DNA of 64,000 nt from Ensifer sp. IC3342. GTDB lineage: Bacteria > Pseudomonadota > Alphaproteobacteria > Rhizobiales > Rhizobiaceae. The stretch is from NCBI RefSeq assembly GCF_020193655.1, contig NZ_JADYVE010000007.1, forward strand, positions 186,001 through 250,000, written 5' to 3'. The position numbers were made by a program, and so were the translations under genes. Each line of letters opens with the position of its first letter. The stretch's first letter is position 1. Shown piece by piece: positions 35,488-47,004 of the stretch. Below the pieces are notes generated by a model that ran no database searches, was not told the DNA's origin, and saw only the letters and a list, made by a program, of their open reading frames with translations.

Positions 35488-38039
35488 GGGAGACGGGCGC
35501 CATCAACCGCTTTCGCCCGTTTCTCGCCCTTAGACTGGCGCTGCGCGAAATGCGCGGCGGGCTCAAGGGCTTCTACATCTTTCTTGCCTGCATCGCGCTC
35601 GGCACGGCGGCGATCGCCGGCGTCAATTCGCTTTCGCAGTCGATCAGCGCGACGATCGCGTCGCAGGGCCAAGAGCTCCTTGCCGGCGATATCCGCTTCG
35701 AACTCAACAATCGCGTGGCGTCAGCCGAGGAGCGCGCCTTCCTCGACAGTCTGGGAAGCATTTCCGTTTCCTCGGGCCTGCGCTCCATGGCGCGCCTCCC
35801 CGATGGGTCCAACCAGGCGCTCGTCGAATTGAAGGCCGTCGACAGTGCCTACCCGCTCTACGGCATTTTCGAAAGCGAACCGGCCAGGCCGCTCGGCGAA
35901 CTCCTGTCCAAACAGGGGGAGGCATTCGGTGCGGTGGCCGCGCCGCTGCTGCTCGAGCGTCTAGGTATCAGCCTGGGCGAAGAAATCCTGCTTGGCAATG
36001 CGCGGGTTCGGATCAACGCCACGATCGTCCGGGAGCCGGACGCGCTTTCCGACGGGTTCGGTTTTGCGCCGCGGCTGATGGTCTCTGCCGATGCGCTCGC
36101 TGCCTCGGGGCTCGTGCAGACCGGCAGCCTCGTCGAGCATGGCTACAAGGTCAGGCTTGCCGATCCTCAGCGTGTCGCATCAGTTCGCTCCGAGGCGGAG
36201 AAGCAGTTCCCGTCGGCCGGCTGGTCGATCCGAACAAGTGGCAATGCCGCGCCGTCGCTCAACGCCAATATCACACGTTTCTCGCAGTTCCTGACGCTCG
36301 TCGGCCTGACGGCGCTGATCGTCGGCGGCGTGGGCGTCGCCAACGCCGTGCGCGCCTATCTCGATGGCAAGCGCAGCGTCATCGCAACCTTCAAATGCCT
36401 CGGCGCCCCGGCGTCACTGGTCGCCATGGTCTACCTCGCGCAGATCCTGATGATTGCGCTGATCGGCATCGGCATCGGCCTCGTTTTCGGCGCGCTGATC
36501 CCATTCGTCGCGGCCCAGTTCCTCGCCGATGTGCTGCCCGTTCCGACGTCGTTCCAGCTCTACCCGTCGGCGCTCGGCCTCGCAGCGCTTTTCGGCCTGC
36601 TGACGGCGCTCGCTTTCGCCATCCTTCCGCTCGGCCGCGCGCGCCGGGTGCCGGCAACGGCGCTTTTCCGGCAACAGGGGTTCGAACCGACCGGCTTTCC
36701 GGCCTGGCCCTATCTTGCGGGGGCGCTCGCCTGCCTTGCCGCGCTCGCCGGACTTGCCGTCGGGACGGCCTACGATCGCAGCATTTCGCTGATCTTCCTC
36801 GGCGCTATCGCCTTTGCCTTCATCCTGCTTCGCGGCGTGTCGTGGCTGATTTCCTGGCTGGCGCGGCGCAGCCCGCGGGTGAATTCGCCGGCGCTGAGAT
36901 TGGCCATCGGCAATATCCATCGCCCAGGCGCCCTGACGCCGTCCGTGGTGCTATCCCTGGGTCTCGGTCTCGCCTTGCTAGTGACACTGGCGCTCATCGA
37001 CGGCAATCTGCGGCGCGAACTCACCGGCGACATGGCGGAGCGCGCGCCCAACTTCTTCTTCGTCGACATCCAGGGCAGCGAGATCGAAGGGTTTCGGTCC
37101 TTGCTTTCCCAGGCGATGCCGAAGGGCAAGGTCGTCGAAGTACCGATGCTGCGCGGGCGCATCGTGGCGTTCAACGGCGAGGACGTGAACAGCCGCAACG
37201 TACCGCCCGGCGGGCAATGGGTGCTGCGTGGCGACCGCGGCATCACCTATGCTAAAAATCGGCCGGAGAACTCGACGCTTACCGAAGGCTCCTGGTGGCC
37301 CGAGGACTATCAGGGTGAACCGCTGGTCTCGTTCTCGGCAGAGGAAGCCCGCGAACTCGGCCTGAAGCTCGGCGACACGGTGACCGTCAACGTGCTCGGC
37401 CGCAACATCACCGCGAAGATCGTCAATTTCCGCAACGTCGAATGGGAATCGCTGTCGATCAACTTCGTCATGGTCTTCTCGCCGAACACCTTTGCCGGCG
37501 CGCCGCACGCCTGGCTCGCAACCGTCATCGATCCGGATGCCACGGCCAAGGAGGAAGCGGCAGTCTTGAAGTCGGTCACCAATACCTATCCGACGATCAC
37601 CAGTGTGCGCGTCAAGGATGCGCTCGATATCGTCAATACGCTTCTCGCGCAGCTTGCGACGGCCATCCGCGCAGCCGCCGCGGTCGCCCTTATCGCGTCG
37701 GTTCTCGTTCTTGCAGGGGCGCTCGCCGCCGGCAACCGGGCGCGCATCCACGATGCGGTCGTCTTGAAGACATTGGGTGCCACGCGCGGCACGCTGATCC
37801 GCGCCTTCAGTTACGAATACATCATTCTCGGCTTCGCAACTGCTGTCTTTGCGCTTTTTGCCGGGGGCGTCTCCGCCTGGTTCGTCGTCAGCCGTGTGAT
37901 GACGCTGCCGTCCGATTTCCTGCCGGATGTCGCGGTTGCTACCATCGTCGTCGCGCTCGTCATGACCGTCGGAATCGGTCTTGCCGGAACCTGGCGCATT
38001 CTTGGCCAGAAGGCCGCTCCGGTGCTGCGCGAATTGTGA
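35484..38039 (+). CDS. ybbP: FtsX-like ABC transporter permease YbbP
   Basis: 851 residues. The N-terminal LALREMRGGLKGFYIFLACIALGTAAIAGVNSLS is a membrane anchor followed by a periplasmic MacB-like domain. Then come an FtsX block (FLTLVGLTALIVGGVGVANAVRAYL), a middle group of helices, a second periplasmic domain and a C-terminal FtsX block (AALIASVLVLAGALAAGNRARIHDAVVLKTLGATRGTLI). Roughly ten membrane segments, the usual size and layout for YbbP. Translationally coupled to ybbA. Confidence 0.92.
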   Translation: MRETGAINRFRPFLALRLALREMRGGLKGFYIFLACIALGTAAIAGVNSLSQSISATIASQGQELLAGDIRFELNNRVASAEERAFLDSLGSISVSSGLRSMARLPDGSNQALVELKAVDSAYPLYGIFESEPARPLGELLSKQGEAFGAVAAPLLLERLGISLGEEILLGNARVRINATIVREPDALSDGFGFAPRLMVSADALAASGLVQTGSLVEHGYKVRLADPQRVASVRSEAEKQFPSAGWSIRTSGNAAPSLNANITRFSQFLTLVGLTALIVGGVGVANAVRAYLDGKRSVIATFKCLGAPASLVAMVYLAQILMIALIGIGIGLVFGALIPFVAAQFLADVLPVPTSFQLYPSALGLAALFGLLTALAFAILPLGRARRVPATALFRQQGFEPTGFPAWPYLAGALACLAALAGLAVGTAYDRSISLIFLGAIAFAFILLRGVSWLISWLARRSPRVNSPALRLAIGNIHRPGALTPSVVLSLGLGLALLVTLALIDGNLRRELTGDMAERAPNFFFVDIQGSEIEGFRSLLSQAMPKGKVVEVPMLRGRIVAFNGEDVNSRNVPPGGQWVLRGDRGITYAKNRPENSTLTEGSWWPEDYQGEPLVSFSAEEARELGLKLGDTVTVNVLGRNITAKIVNFRNVEWESLSINFVMVFSPNTFAGAPHAWLATVIDPDATAKEEAAVLKSVTNTYPTITSVRVKDALDIVNTLLAQLATAIRAAAAVALIASVLVLAGALAAGNRARIHDAVVLKTLGATRGTLIRAFSYEYIILGFATAVFALFAGGVSAWFVVSRVMTLPSDFLPDVAVATIVVALVMTVGIGLAGTWRILGQKAAPVLREL

Positions 38040-38251
38040 GCGCAGAAATTAACCGTAAATCACCCTTGTTTGATGGCTCGAGGCCCGGCTTTGCGCGATT
38101 CCGGGGGGGCCGGGTCTTGTGCCTGACCGTTTTCGACATCATATTTGTCCACAGGCATGCTGGAGCCCCGCAGCGGCGCCTGGGCGCGCTTGATGGACAA
38201 GCACTTGTCGCCCGACACCGTCAATTCCATCGGGGCTTAAATGAGGAAACA

Positions 38252-38989
38252 ATGGCTGATCTGAGAAACTACCAAACCCGAATGTCGCCTGCCGGCGCTC
38301 AGGCGGGTGCCGTGATCGATGAAGGCCTTCGCGCTTACATGCTGAAGGTCTACAACCTGATGGCTCTCGGGCTGGCGATAACAGGTGTAGCAGCTTACGG
38401 CACCTATGCGCTTGCCGCCTCCAATCCGGCATTCGCCCAGCTGATCTACGTTTCGCCCCTGAAATGGGTCGTGATGCTGGCGCCGCTGGCGCTGGTCTTC
38501 TTCATGAGCTTCCGCATCAATTCGATGAGCGTCTCCGTAGCGCAGACGACGTTCTGGATCTACGCCGCCTTGATGGGGCTCTCGCTGTCCTCGATCTTCC
38601 TGGTCTTCACCGGCCAGAGCATCGTGCAGACGTTCTTCGTCACGGCCGCCTCCTTCGGCGCCCTGTCGCTTTATGGCTACACGACGAAGAAGGATCTGTC
38701 AGGCTTCGGCACGTTCCTGATCATGGGCCTCTTCGGCCTGATCATCGCATCGATCGTCAACATCTTCCTGGCGTCTTCGGCGCTCGCATTCGCGATCTCG
38801 GTCATCGGCGTTCTGGTCTTCGCAGGCCTGACCGCCTACGACACGCAGAAGATCAAGGAAATGTACTACGAGGCTGATGACGTCGCGGTTGCTGGCCGCA
38901 AGGCTATCATGGGCGCGCTGACGCTCTATCTCGACTTCATCAACCTGTTCATGTTCCTGCTGCAGTTCCTGGGCAACAGGAACGAGTAG
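38252..38989 (+). CDS. Bax inhibitor-1 / YccA family membrane protein
   Basis: 245 residues with seven predicted membrane segments (YMLKVYNLMALGLAITGVAAYGTY, then WVVMLAPLALVFFMSF and others, ending ALTLYLDFINLFMFLLQFLGNRNE). The final LYLDFINLFLFLL segment with its preceding aspartates is the BI-1 signature, the proposed calcium/proton-sensing site. Function in bacteria is poorly defined (ion leak, interaction with FtsH-type proteolysis in YccA). ATG 38252 follows atgaggaaaca. A single gene followed by a strong terminator. Confidence 0.92.
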   Translation: MADLRNYQTRMSPAGAQAGAVIDEGLRAYMLKVYNLMALGLAITGVAAYGTYALAASNPAFAQLIYVSPLKWVVMLAPLALVFFMSFRINSMSVSVAQTTFWIYAALMGLSLSSIFLVFTGQSIVQTFFVTAASFGALSLYGYTTKKDLSGFGTFLIMGLFGLIIASIVNIFLASSALAFAISVIGVLVFAGLTAYDTQKIKEMYYEADDVAVAGRKAIMGALTLYLDFINLFMFLLQFLGNRNE

Positions 38990-39006
38990 TCAGACGTGCA
39001 TTCACA

Positions 39007-39035
39007 GAAAGGCGGCTTCGGCCGCCTTTTTTGTT
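39007..39035 (+). terminator. rho-independent terminator after the Bax-inhibitor gene
   Basis: Stem aaaggcggc-ttcg-gccgcctttttt with a UUCG-type loop and T run, 18 bases after the stop. Confidence 0.92.
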
Positions 39036-39038
39036 GCC

Positions 39039-39093
39039 ACAGCGCGTTGCGCCTTTTCGGACGCGCGGCGCTGTAAGTCGGCTCTGATTTAAG
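39039..39093. repeat. ABC-like palindromic mosaic element, copy 8
   Basis: acagcgcgttgcgccttttc, ggacgcgcggcgctgtaagt, cggctctgatttaagg. It lies in the leader of the acetyltransferase gene. Confidence 0.65.
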
Positions 39094-39172
39094 GAAGCCC
39101 AGGTGGAACGGCCTTGATTGCCTCTTCCGATCTATGCGATTTGATCGGGATAAGCCAACATCACGAAGTCCC

Positions 39173-39733
39173 ATGCCTATCACTCTCCGCGACGCCGTCG
39201 CTGCCGATCTTCCCGCAATTACCGAGATCTATCGCGAGTCCGTCTTAAACGGCGTGGCGACCTACGAGATAACGCCGCCTTCCGAGACGGAGATGGCAAT
39301 GCGGTTTTCGACGATAACCGGGAACGGCTATCCCTATATCGTGGCACAGGAGGACTACGGCAGAGCGATCATCGGATACGCCTATGCTTCCGCGTTCCGC
39401 ACGCGCACGGCCTATCGATTCCTGGTGGAGGATTCCATCTATCTCGCGCCGGAGGCCCGAGGCAAAGGCGTCGGCCGGGCCCTGCTAGCGGAACTGATCA
39501 AGCGATGCACCGCGCTTGGCTTCCGCCAAATGGTGGCGGTGATCGGCGGCGCACACCCGTCATCGATCGCGCTGCACAGAGCACTCGGCTTCGAGCATCA
39601 GGGGTTGATGAAAGCGACCGGTTTCAAGCACGGCCGCTGGCTCGACACGGCGATCATGCAGCTCGCGCTCGGGAACGGAATGACCACCGACCCGGCCGAA
39701 GGCGTCTATCCCGATACGCTCTACCGGAGCTGA
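39173..39733 (+). CDS. GNAT acetyltransferase, phosphinothricin-acetyltransferase-like
   Basis: 186 residues. ITLRDAVAADLPAITEIYRESVLNGVATYEITPPSETEM, then IYLAPEARGKGVGRALLAELIKRC (acetyl-CoA loop) and GGAHPSSIALHRALGFEHQG are typical of the Pat/MddA group, which acetylates phosphinothricin, methionine sulfone or sulfoximine. In soil bacteria it is usually a chromosomal detoxification enzyme. ATG 39173 begins MPITLRDA; upstream in-frame codons lack similarity. It is flanked by repeat copies 8 and 9. Confidence 0.88.
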   Translation: MPITLRDAVAADLPAITEIYRESVLNGVATYEITPPSETEMAMRFSTITGNGYPYIVAQEDYGRAIIGYAYASAFRTRTAYRFLVEDSIYLAPEARGKGVGRALLAELIKRCTALGFRQMVAVIGGAHPSSIALHRALGFEHQGLMKATGFKHGRWLDTAIMQLALGNGMTTDPAEGVYPDTLYRS

Positions 39734-39734
39734 G

Positions 39735-39808
39735 TTGCTGCATGCTTCCTTAAATCGTACTCGATTAAGGATAACCGCATGCAGCAATTCAAACTGTTGC
39801 AGCGTTCC
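39735..39808. repeat. ABC-like palindromic mosaic element, copy 9
   Basis: Large hairpin ttgctgcatgc-ttccttaa...ttaagg-ataacc-gcatgcagcaa, then ttcaaactgttgcagcg. It begins immediately after the acetyltransferase stop. Confidence 0.75.
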
Positions 39809-39887
39809 TCTTGGAACAGTGAGCTTGCCCTCGTCCTGACGCTCTCGTTTTTGCAGGGAGAGCGGACTGAAAGGCGCACATCGTGCA

Positions 39888-39931
39888 TCGCCCCGCCTGC
39901 GGGGAGACGGTGCCGGCAGGCGGATGAGGGC
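39888..39931. repeat. RIME-like repeat fragment, copy 4
   Basis: cgccccgcctgcggggagac followed by ggtgccggcaggcggatgag. A truncated half of the element seen at 26150. Confidence 0.6.
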
Positions 39932-39952
39932 AATTCCAAAGGAGATATCGCG

Positions 39953-40354
39953 TCAGGTCTCGACGAGCTTCAGGACCTTGTCGAACACCTTGAGCACCAG
40001 GGCAAGCTCATGGCCGCGCTTCAATATCGTGCCATGGGCGTTGAGCACGCTATAGGCACCCTGCTTTGCCGCAAGCTTCGGGTTTTTCTCGATCCGGTAG
40101 AGCGGCGTTTCCCCCGATCGCTTGAACACGGAGAAAACGGCTCGATCCTTCGTGTGGTCGATCGCATAGTCGCGCCATTCGCCTTCGCCGACCATGCGGC
40201 CATAAACCCGCAAAATCTGGTCCAGTTCGCGGCGATGAAATGTAACGGGAGGGGGATTCCTAGCGCTCTTGTATTCGTGAAAGTCGACCACTTGCGATGT
40301 GGTCTGGCCCTGGCGACACGTCTCGCCTTCCGGTAAATCCGGTTGATCAGTCAT
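39953..40354 (-). CDS. DUF2794 family protein
   Basis: About 133 residues from ATG 40354 (an in-frame ATG at 40387 adds 11). Small soluble protein without signal peptide: VTFHRRELDQILRVYGRMVGEGEWRDYAIDHTKDRAVFSVFKRSGETPLYRIEKNPKLAAKQGAYSVLNAHGTILKRGHEL, ending VFDKVLKLVET. I recognise this as the alphaproteobacterial DUF2794 family; no function is known. It stands alone between repeat elements. Confidence 0.75.
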   Translation of the reverse strand: MTDQPDLPEGETCRQGQTTSQVVDFHEYKSARNPPPVTFHRRELDQILRVYGRMVGEGEWRDYAIDHTKDRAVFSVFKRSGETPLYRIEKNPKLAAKQGAYSVLNAHGTILKRGHELALVLKVFDKVLKLVET

Positions 40355-40690
40355 CAGTATTTCGGCCTTCTGATGTGACAGGACCACGACAGTGTGCCTG
40401 ACACGAGCGGAAAAGCAAGTCGGAAGCCGGTGAACAATGCCGGCAATTCTTGTCCTTGCCGCAATTCAGTCAAATCGCCGCCCCAATTCACGGCAAGACT
40501 TCGATTGCTGCCGGACAGAGTCGTTGCCACCGTATGTCCGGACAGGTCGTCATGCTGCGGGAGATATTGCGAACGCAGACATGACCGGTTCGGTCCGGTA
40601 ACTTCGAACCCTCAGCCCCAGCCCCTCGATGCTGCCGGGCCGAACCACCCCCCCCGTTTCAGAAAATCCCTGTCTCAGAAATTACTGGGT
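40355..40690. other. intergenic region between DUF2794 and DUF1223 genes
   Basis: 336 bases; no gene, repeat or clear regulatory site recognised. The DUF2794 promoter should be at its left end. Confidence 0.5.
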
Positions 40691-41464
40691 TCAAAGCTTG
40701 CCCTGCGGGCCGGCAAGAACGGCTGCCGCCCCGACAATAGGCCCCGGCGTTTCCGCATCCTTCATCGATTGCAGCAGGACGGCGCAGCCACTGTTGCCAT
40801 TTCCTTCGATCAGGACGGAGGCAGGCAAGGTGAATTCGGCAGGCTTGCCATCCCACATGCCGATGGTCTGTATGTCGCGCACGGCGTGCCAGTAGGCGAT
40901 CTGCTTGCCGCTGTTTTCGCCTTTCTCGACATCGACCACCTTGGCCCGCTCGAAATAGACGACGACGACATTTGCCTTGCCCTCGCCGGCACCGACCTTG
41001 ATCGAGATTCCACCGTCGCCAATCGCCGCGTGAATCGGAACGGCCAGTCCCCGGCCCTCCGCGTTCATAGCGTCGAGCCGGCTTCTGATCGCCTGCAGAT
41101 TGGCGCCGTTGAGATGATCGCGCCCGTTGAGGACCGCTTGCGGCGTATAGACGCCGTTGCGGCCGAGCATGCGGGCATAGGCATATTGCCGTTCGGTATT
41201 TTCCTTGGAAGCGAGCGTGTCTGCCCAGCCGAGATAGTTCCAGTAGTCGACGTGATAGGCGAGCGCGACGACGTCGCCTTCGTCGACGAGCTTCTTGAGC
41301 GCCGCATCCGCCGGGGGGCAGGAGGAGCAGCCCTGGCTAGTGAAGAGCTCGACCACGCCTTTGATTGTCTTCCCCTCGTCCGCCGCAACCGCCCCACAGC
41401 CTGCTCCCAAAAACCCTAAAGCTAGTGCGAGACGCCGGATGGTTGTTTTACAGGCGAATGTCAT
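40691..41464 (-). CDS. DUF1223 secreted thioredoxin-like protein
   Basis: 257 residues. Signal peptide (TTIRRLALALGFLGAGCGAVAAD) then the DUF1223 core: VVELFTSQGCSSCPPADAALKKLV (CxxC redox-type motif in a thioredoxin-like fold), ALAYHVDYWNYLGWADTLASKENTERQYAYARMLGRNGVYTPQAVLNGRDH. Probably periplasmic; a redox role is inferred from the CSSC motif only. Reads away from the acnA terminator region on the minus strand as a single gene. Confidence 0.87.
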   Translation of the reverse strand: MTFACKTTIRRLALALGFLGAGCGAVAADEGKTIKGVVELFTSQGCSSCPPADAALKKLVDEGDVVALAYHVDYWNYLGWADTLASKENTERQYAYARMLGRNGVYTPQAVLNGRDHLNGANLQAIRSRLDAMNAEGRGLAVPIHAAIGDGGISIKVGAGEGKANVVVVYFERAKVVDVEKGENSGKQIAYWHAVRDIQTIGMWDGKPAEFTLPASVLIEGNGNSGCAVLLQSMKDAETPGPIVGAAAVLAGPQGKL

Positions 41465-41579
41465 GGCGTCACTTTATTCTAGGCAGGCTCGAATGCTGGA
41501 ATTCATACATACGACGGCCGTTCTTCAACGGAAAGTCACGTTGGAGTGAGCATTTCACTGCTTACCGGTACGGGAACGT

Positions 41580-41612
41580 GAAAAAGCCGGGGCACCATTC
41601 GATGCCCCGGCT
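41580..41612 (-). terminator. rho-independent terminator after acnA
   Basis: On the minus strand the stem agccgggg/ccccggct with a 12-base loop is followed by tttttc, about 26 bases past the acnA stop. Confidence 0.88.
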
Positions 41613-41637
41613 CGCAAGCGGTCTATGGTCGGCAGGC

Positions 41638-44328
<2,691 letters not shown>

Positions 44329-44596
44329 TGGATAATACCCCGTTCCGTCTGATCGCCAAAAACTGACGTACGAACGCCCGAGCGCAGGAAGCGCGAATTG
44401 GGATGCGGGTGCGGCCATTTCCGCTGTCCGTACGTGGAATGTCATTCCATGTTCGGCGCTTGGATGAAATTCACGCCGACCGCTGGCGTGTTGGCCGCGT
44501 TATAGATAATTTCTCCAGATGGTGCCAGACCAACCAAGGTTCAATCGGAACTTTTTTTGCTGTGCGGCAAAGAGCGTCAAGGGAAGCTGAAAATAC

Positions 44597-45220
44597 ATGC
44601 GCCTGCTGGCTGAAGGTTTGAGTGCGAGGCGCGGCGAGGACCTGATTTTTAACGATATTTCCTTTGCTCTCGGAGCCGGAGACGCCCTTGTGGTGACGGG
44701 TCCGAACGGCTCCGGCAAGTCGACCCTGCTCCGGGTTCTGGCAGGTCTTTTGCAGGCCGAATCGGGCAGGCTCAGAATCGAGGGAGGACCGGCGGAATTC
44801 GCACATCCCCACGAGCTCAGCCATTATCTCGGCCATCGCAATGCGATGAAGCGGGAGCTGACCGTCCGGGAAAATCTTTCCTTTTGGCAACGGTTCATGG
44901 GTGATTCGCCGGGAGGCTCCGGCGTCGACATCGACGCGGCCGCGGAAGCCGTCGGGCTTGCCGGCATCACACATCTGCCCTTCGGCTATCTTTCCGCTGG
45001 CCAGCAGCGGCGCATGGCCATGGCCAAGCTTCTCGTCGCCTATAGGCCGATCTGGTTGCTCGACGAGCCGACCGCCGCTCTCGACGCGGGCGCGGACAGG
45101 CTGTTCGCCGCGCTGGTGACGGCTCATCTCGAACGCGGCGGCATCATCATTGCCGCCACGCATCAGCCTTTGGGGCTCGGGTCGACGCAGAGCTTGCAGA
45201 TGAAGGGGTTCACGCATTGA
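44597..45220 (+). CDS. ccmA: heme exporter ATP-binding protein CcmA
   Basis: 207-residue ABC ATPase of cytochrome c maturation system I. GPNGSGKSTLLRVLAGLL, YLGHRNAMKRELTVRENLSFW (the CcmA-specific LGH segment), LSAGQQRRMAMAKLL and LLDEPTAALD are present. With CcmB, CcmC and CcmD it drives release of heme-loaded CcmE. First gene of ccmABCD-ccmG; its stop overlaps the ccmB start. The ccmE/F/H (cycHJKL) part of the pathway is not here; in Rhizobium it is a separate locus. Confidence 0.94.
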   Translation: MRLLAEGLSARRGEDLIFNDISFALGAGDALVVTGPNGSGKSTLLRVLAGLLQAESGRLRIEGGPAEFAHPHELSHYLGHRNAMKRELTVRENLSFWQRFMGDSPGGSGVDIDAAAEAVGLAGITHLPFGYLSAGQQRRMAMAKLLVAYRPIWLLDEPTAALDAGADRLFAALVTAHLERGGIIIAATHQPLGLGSTQSLQMKGFTH

Positions 45221-45876
45221 TCGCCCTCTTCTTCCGCGACCTCAAGCTCTCCGTGCGTGCTGGTGGTGGCACCATGATCGGCGTGCTGTTCTTCATGACC
45301 GTCGTTGCCGTCGTCCCTTTCGGGGTCGGACCGGACCTCAATCTCCTGTCGCGCATCGGCCCGGCGATGCTCTGGATCGGCGCGCTGCTCGCGTCGCTGC
45401 TCGGTCTCGACCGTCTCTTCCAGGCGGAGCGCGAGGACGGCTCGCTCGATCTCCTGCTGATGCAGGAAACACCGCTGCTCATGACAGTGTTTGTCAAGTG
45501 CGCGGCCCATTGGGCCGCGACCGGTCTGCCGCTCGTCATCGCCTCGCCGCTGCTCGGCCTTTTCATGAATATGAACGAGCTCGCGATCGGCGCGACCATG
45601 CTCACGCTTCTCGCCGGAACGCCCGCGATCACCTTCATCGGCGCGGTCGGTGCCGCGGTCGCGGTCGCCTTGCCGCGCGGCGGCCTGCTCGTCTCGATCC
45701 TTGTTCTGCCGCTTGCCATCCCCGTGCTGATCTTCGGCGTCAGCGCGGTTTATGCGGCGATCGAAGATCCTGCCCCGTTTCTGCCGCCTTTCATGATATT
45801 GATGGCGATAACTCTGTTCTTCGCGGTGATCGGTCCGGTCGCGGCAGCCGCCGCGCTCAGGCATTCGGCCGATTGA
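45217..45876 (+). CDS. ccmB: heme exporter membrane protein CcmB
   Basis: 219 residues, six membrane segments. IALFFRDLKLSVRAGGGTMIGVLFFMTVVAVVPFGVGPD and GLDRLFQAEREDGSLDLLLM are CcmB signatures. The start is TTG 45217, overlapping the ccmA TGA, giving tight translational coupling. Works with CcmA as the ABC transporter core. An ABC-like repeat element lies between this gene and ccmC. Confidence 0.93.
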   Translation: MIALFFRDLKLSVRAGGGTMIGVLFFMTVVAVVPFGVGPDLNLLSRIGPAMLWIGALLASLLGLDRLFQAEREDGSLDLLLMQETPLLMTVFVKCAAHWAATGLPLVIASPLLGLFMNMNELAIGATMLTLLAGTPAITFIGAVGAAVAVALPRGGLLVSILVLPLAIPVLIFGVSAVYAAIEDPAPFLPPFMILMAITLFFAVIGPVAAAAALRHSAD

Positions 45877-45918
45877 GAATCCGAGCCGGCGCGATCCAAC
45901 GCAATCGCGATTGAGCAC

Positions 45919-46020
45919 CGCATAATTCCTTAGGTCGAATTCGATCTGAGGCTACAATTATGCAGCAGTTCAAGGTGCTGCAGCGACCTTTGCGCGTCTA
46001 AAGGACGCGCGGCGCTGGAG
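45919..46020. repeat. ABC-like palindromic mosaic element, copy 10 (inside the ccm operon)
   Basis: cataattccttaggtcgaat/tcgatctgaggctacaatta hairpin, then tgcagcagttcaaggtgctg, then cagcgacctttgcgcgtcta with aaggacgcgcggcgctgg. A full-length copy filling most of the ccmB-ccmC gap. Confidence 0.8.
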
Positions 46021-46060
46021 GTCAATTGCGGAAGGGACGCTTCCGCGTTAAAGAGCCGTC

Positions 46061-46831
46061 ATGAGCGAAAACAGCCTGGCTATCCGCAAATTCAGCGATC
46101 TCGCCAACCCAACACGGTTTCTGGCGCTGGCGGACCGTGTCCTGCCCTGGTTTGCCGTCGCCACCGCCCTGTTCTTCGCCGCTGGCCTCTGGCTTTCCTT
46201 CACCACCGAAGGTGACTACCAGCAGGGCGAGACGGTGCGCATCATGTATGTGCATGTGCCGGCCGCCTGGCTTTCGATGATGTGCTACACGGTGATGGCG
46301 ATCTCCGCGCTCGGAACGCTCGTTTGGCGCCATCCTCTGGCCGACGTTTCCGCCAAGGCGGCCGCGCCCATCGGCGCCTGCTTCACCTTTCTCGCGCTCG
46401 TCACCGGTTCGCTCTGGGGCAAGCCGATGTGGGGCGCCTGGTGGGTCTGGGATGCGCGGCTGACGTCGGTTTTCGTGCTCTTCCTCATGTATCTCGGGCT
46501 GATCGCGCTCAACCGCGCCATGGACGATCCTGCCCGCTCGGCCCGCGTCTCCGCCGTTCTCGTGCTGGTCGGCTTCGTCAATATTCCGATCATCAAGTTC
46601 TCCGTCGAATGGTGGAACACGCTGCATCAGCCGGCGAGCGTGCTGCGCCTCGACGGGCCGACGATCGATCCCGAGTTCCTGTGGCCGCTTCTTATCATGG
46701 CTGTCGGCTTCACGTTGCTGTTCTTCACGCTGCATATCGCGGCGATGCGCAACGAGATCTGGCGCCGCCGGGTCACCTCGCTCCGCCGTCAGGCTGTTCG
46801 CAACGCCGGCCGGGAGGCACAGGCACTATGA
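46061..46831 (+). CDS. ccmC: heme exporter protein CcmC
   Basis: 256 residues, six membrane segments. The tryptophan-rich heme-handling loop is WGKPMWGAWWVWDARLTS, flanked by the conserved histidines in MYVHVPAAW and FSVEWWNTLHQPAS. CcmC transfers heme to CcmE. It begins 40 bases after repeat copy 10 and overlaps ccmD by 4 bases. Confidence 0.95.
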   Translation: MSENSLAIRKFSDLANPTRFLALADRVLPWFAVATALFFAAGLWLSFTTEGDYQQGETVRIMYVHVPAAWLSMMCYTVMAISALGTLVWRHPLADVSAKAAAPIGACFTFLALVTGSLWGKPMWGAWWVWDARLTSVFVLFLMYLGLIALNRAMDDPARSARVSAVLVLVGFVNIPIIKFSVEWWNTLHQPASVLRLDGPTIDPEFLWPLLIMAVGFTLLFFTLHIAAMRNEIWRRRVTSLRRQAVRNAGREAQAL

Positions 46832-47004
46832 TGAGCCACGCCGCCTATGTCTTTGCCAGCTATGCCGTCGCCGCCGCTACAGTGGCGGGACTCGTGTTCT
46901 GGGTCATCGGCGATGGCCGTGCCCGTCAGCGTGAATTGAAGGAGCTCGAGGCGGCCGGCATTCGGCGCCGTTCGGCGGAGGCTTCTAGCGGGGCCGGCCG
47001 ATGA
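46828..47004 (+). CDS. ccmD: heme exporter protein CcmD
   Basis: 58 residues: one membrane helix (YVFASYAVAAATVAGLVFWVI) followed by a charged cytoplasmic tail (GDGRARQRELKELEAAGIRRR). That is the CcmD plan; it helps release holo-CcmE from CcmABC. It overlaps ccmC (ATGA) and ccmG (ATGA). A start one codon later (46831) is possible. Confidence 0.92.
   Translation: MMSHAAYVFASYAVAAATVAGLVFWVIGDGRARQRELKELEAAGIRRRSAEASSGAGR

Noticed and set aside
38145..38156. Single DnaA-box-like word (tttgtccaca) before the Bax-inhibitor gene
   Set aside because: An isolated near-match with a mismatch at a conserved position is expected by chance.
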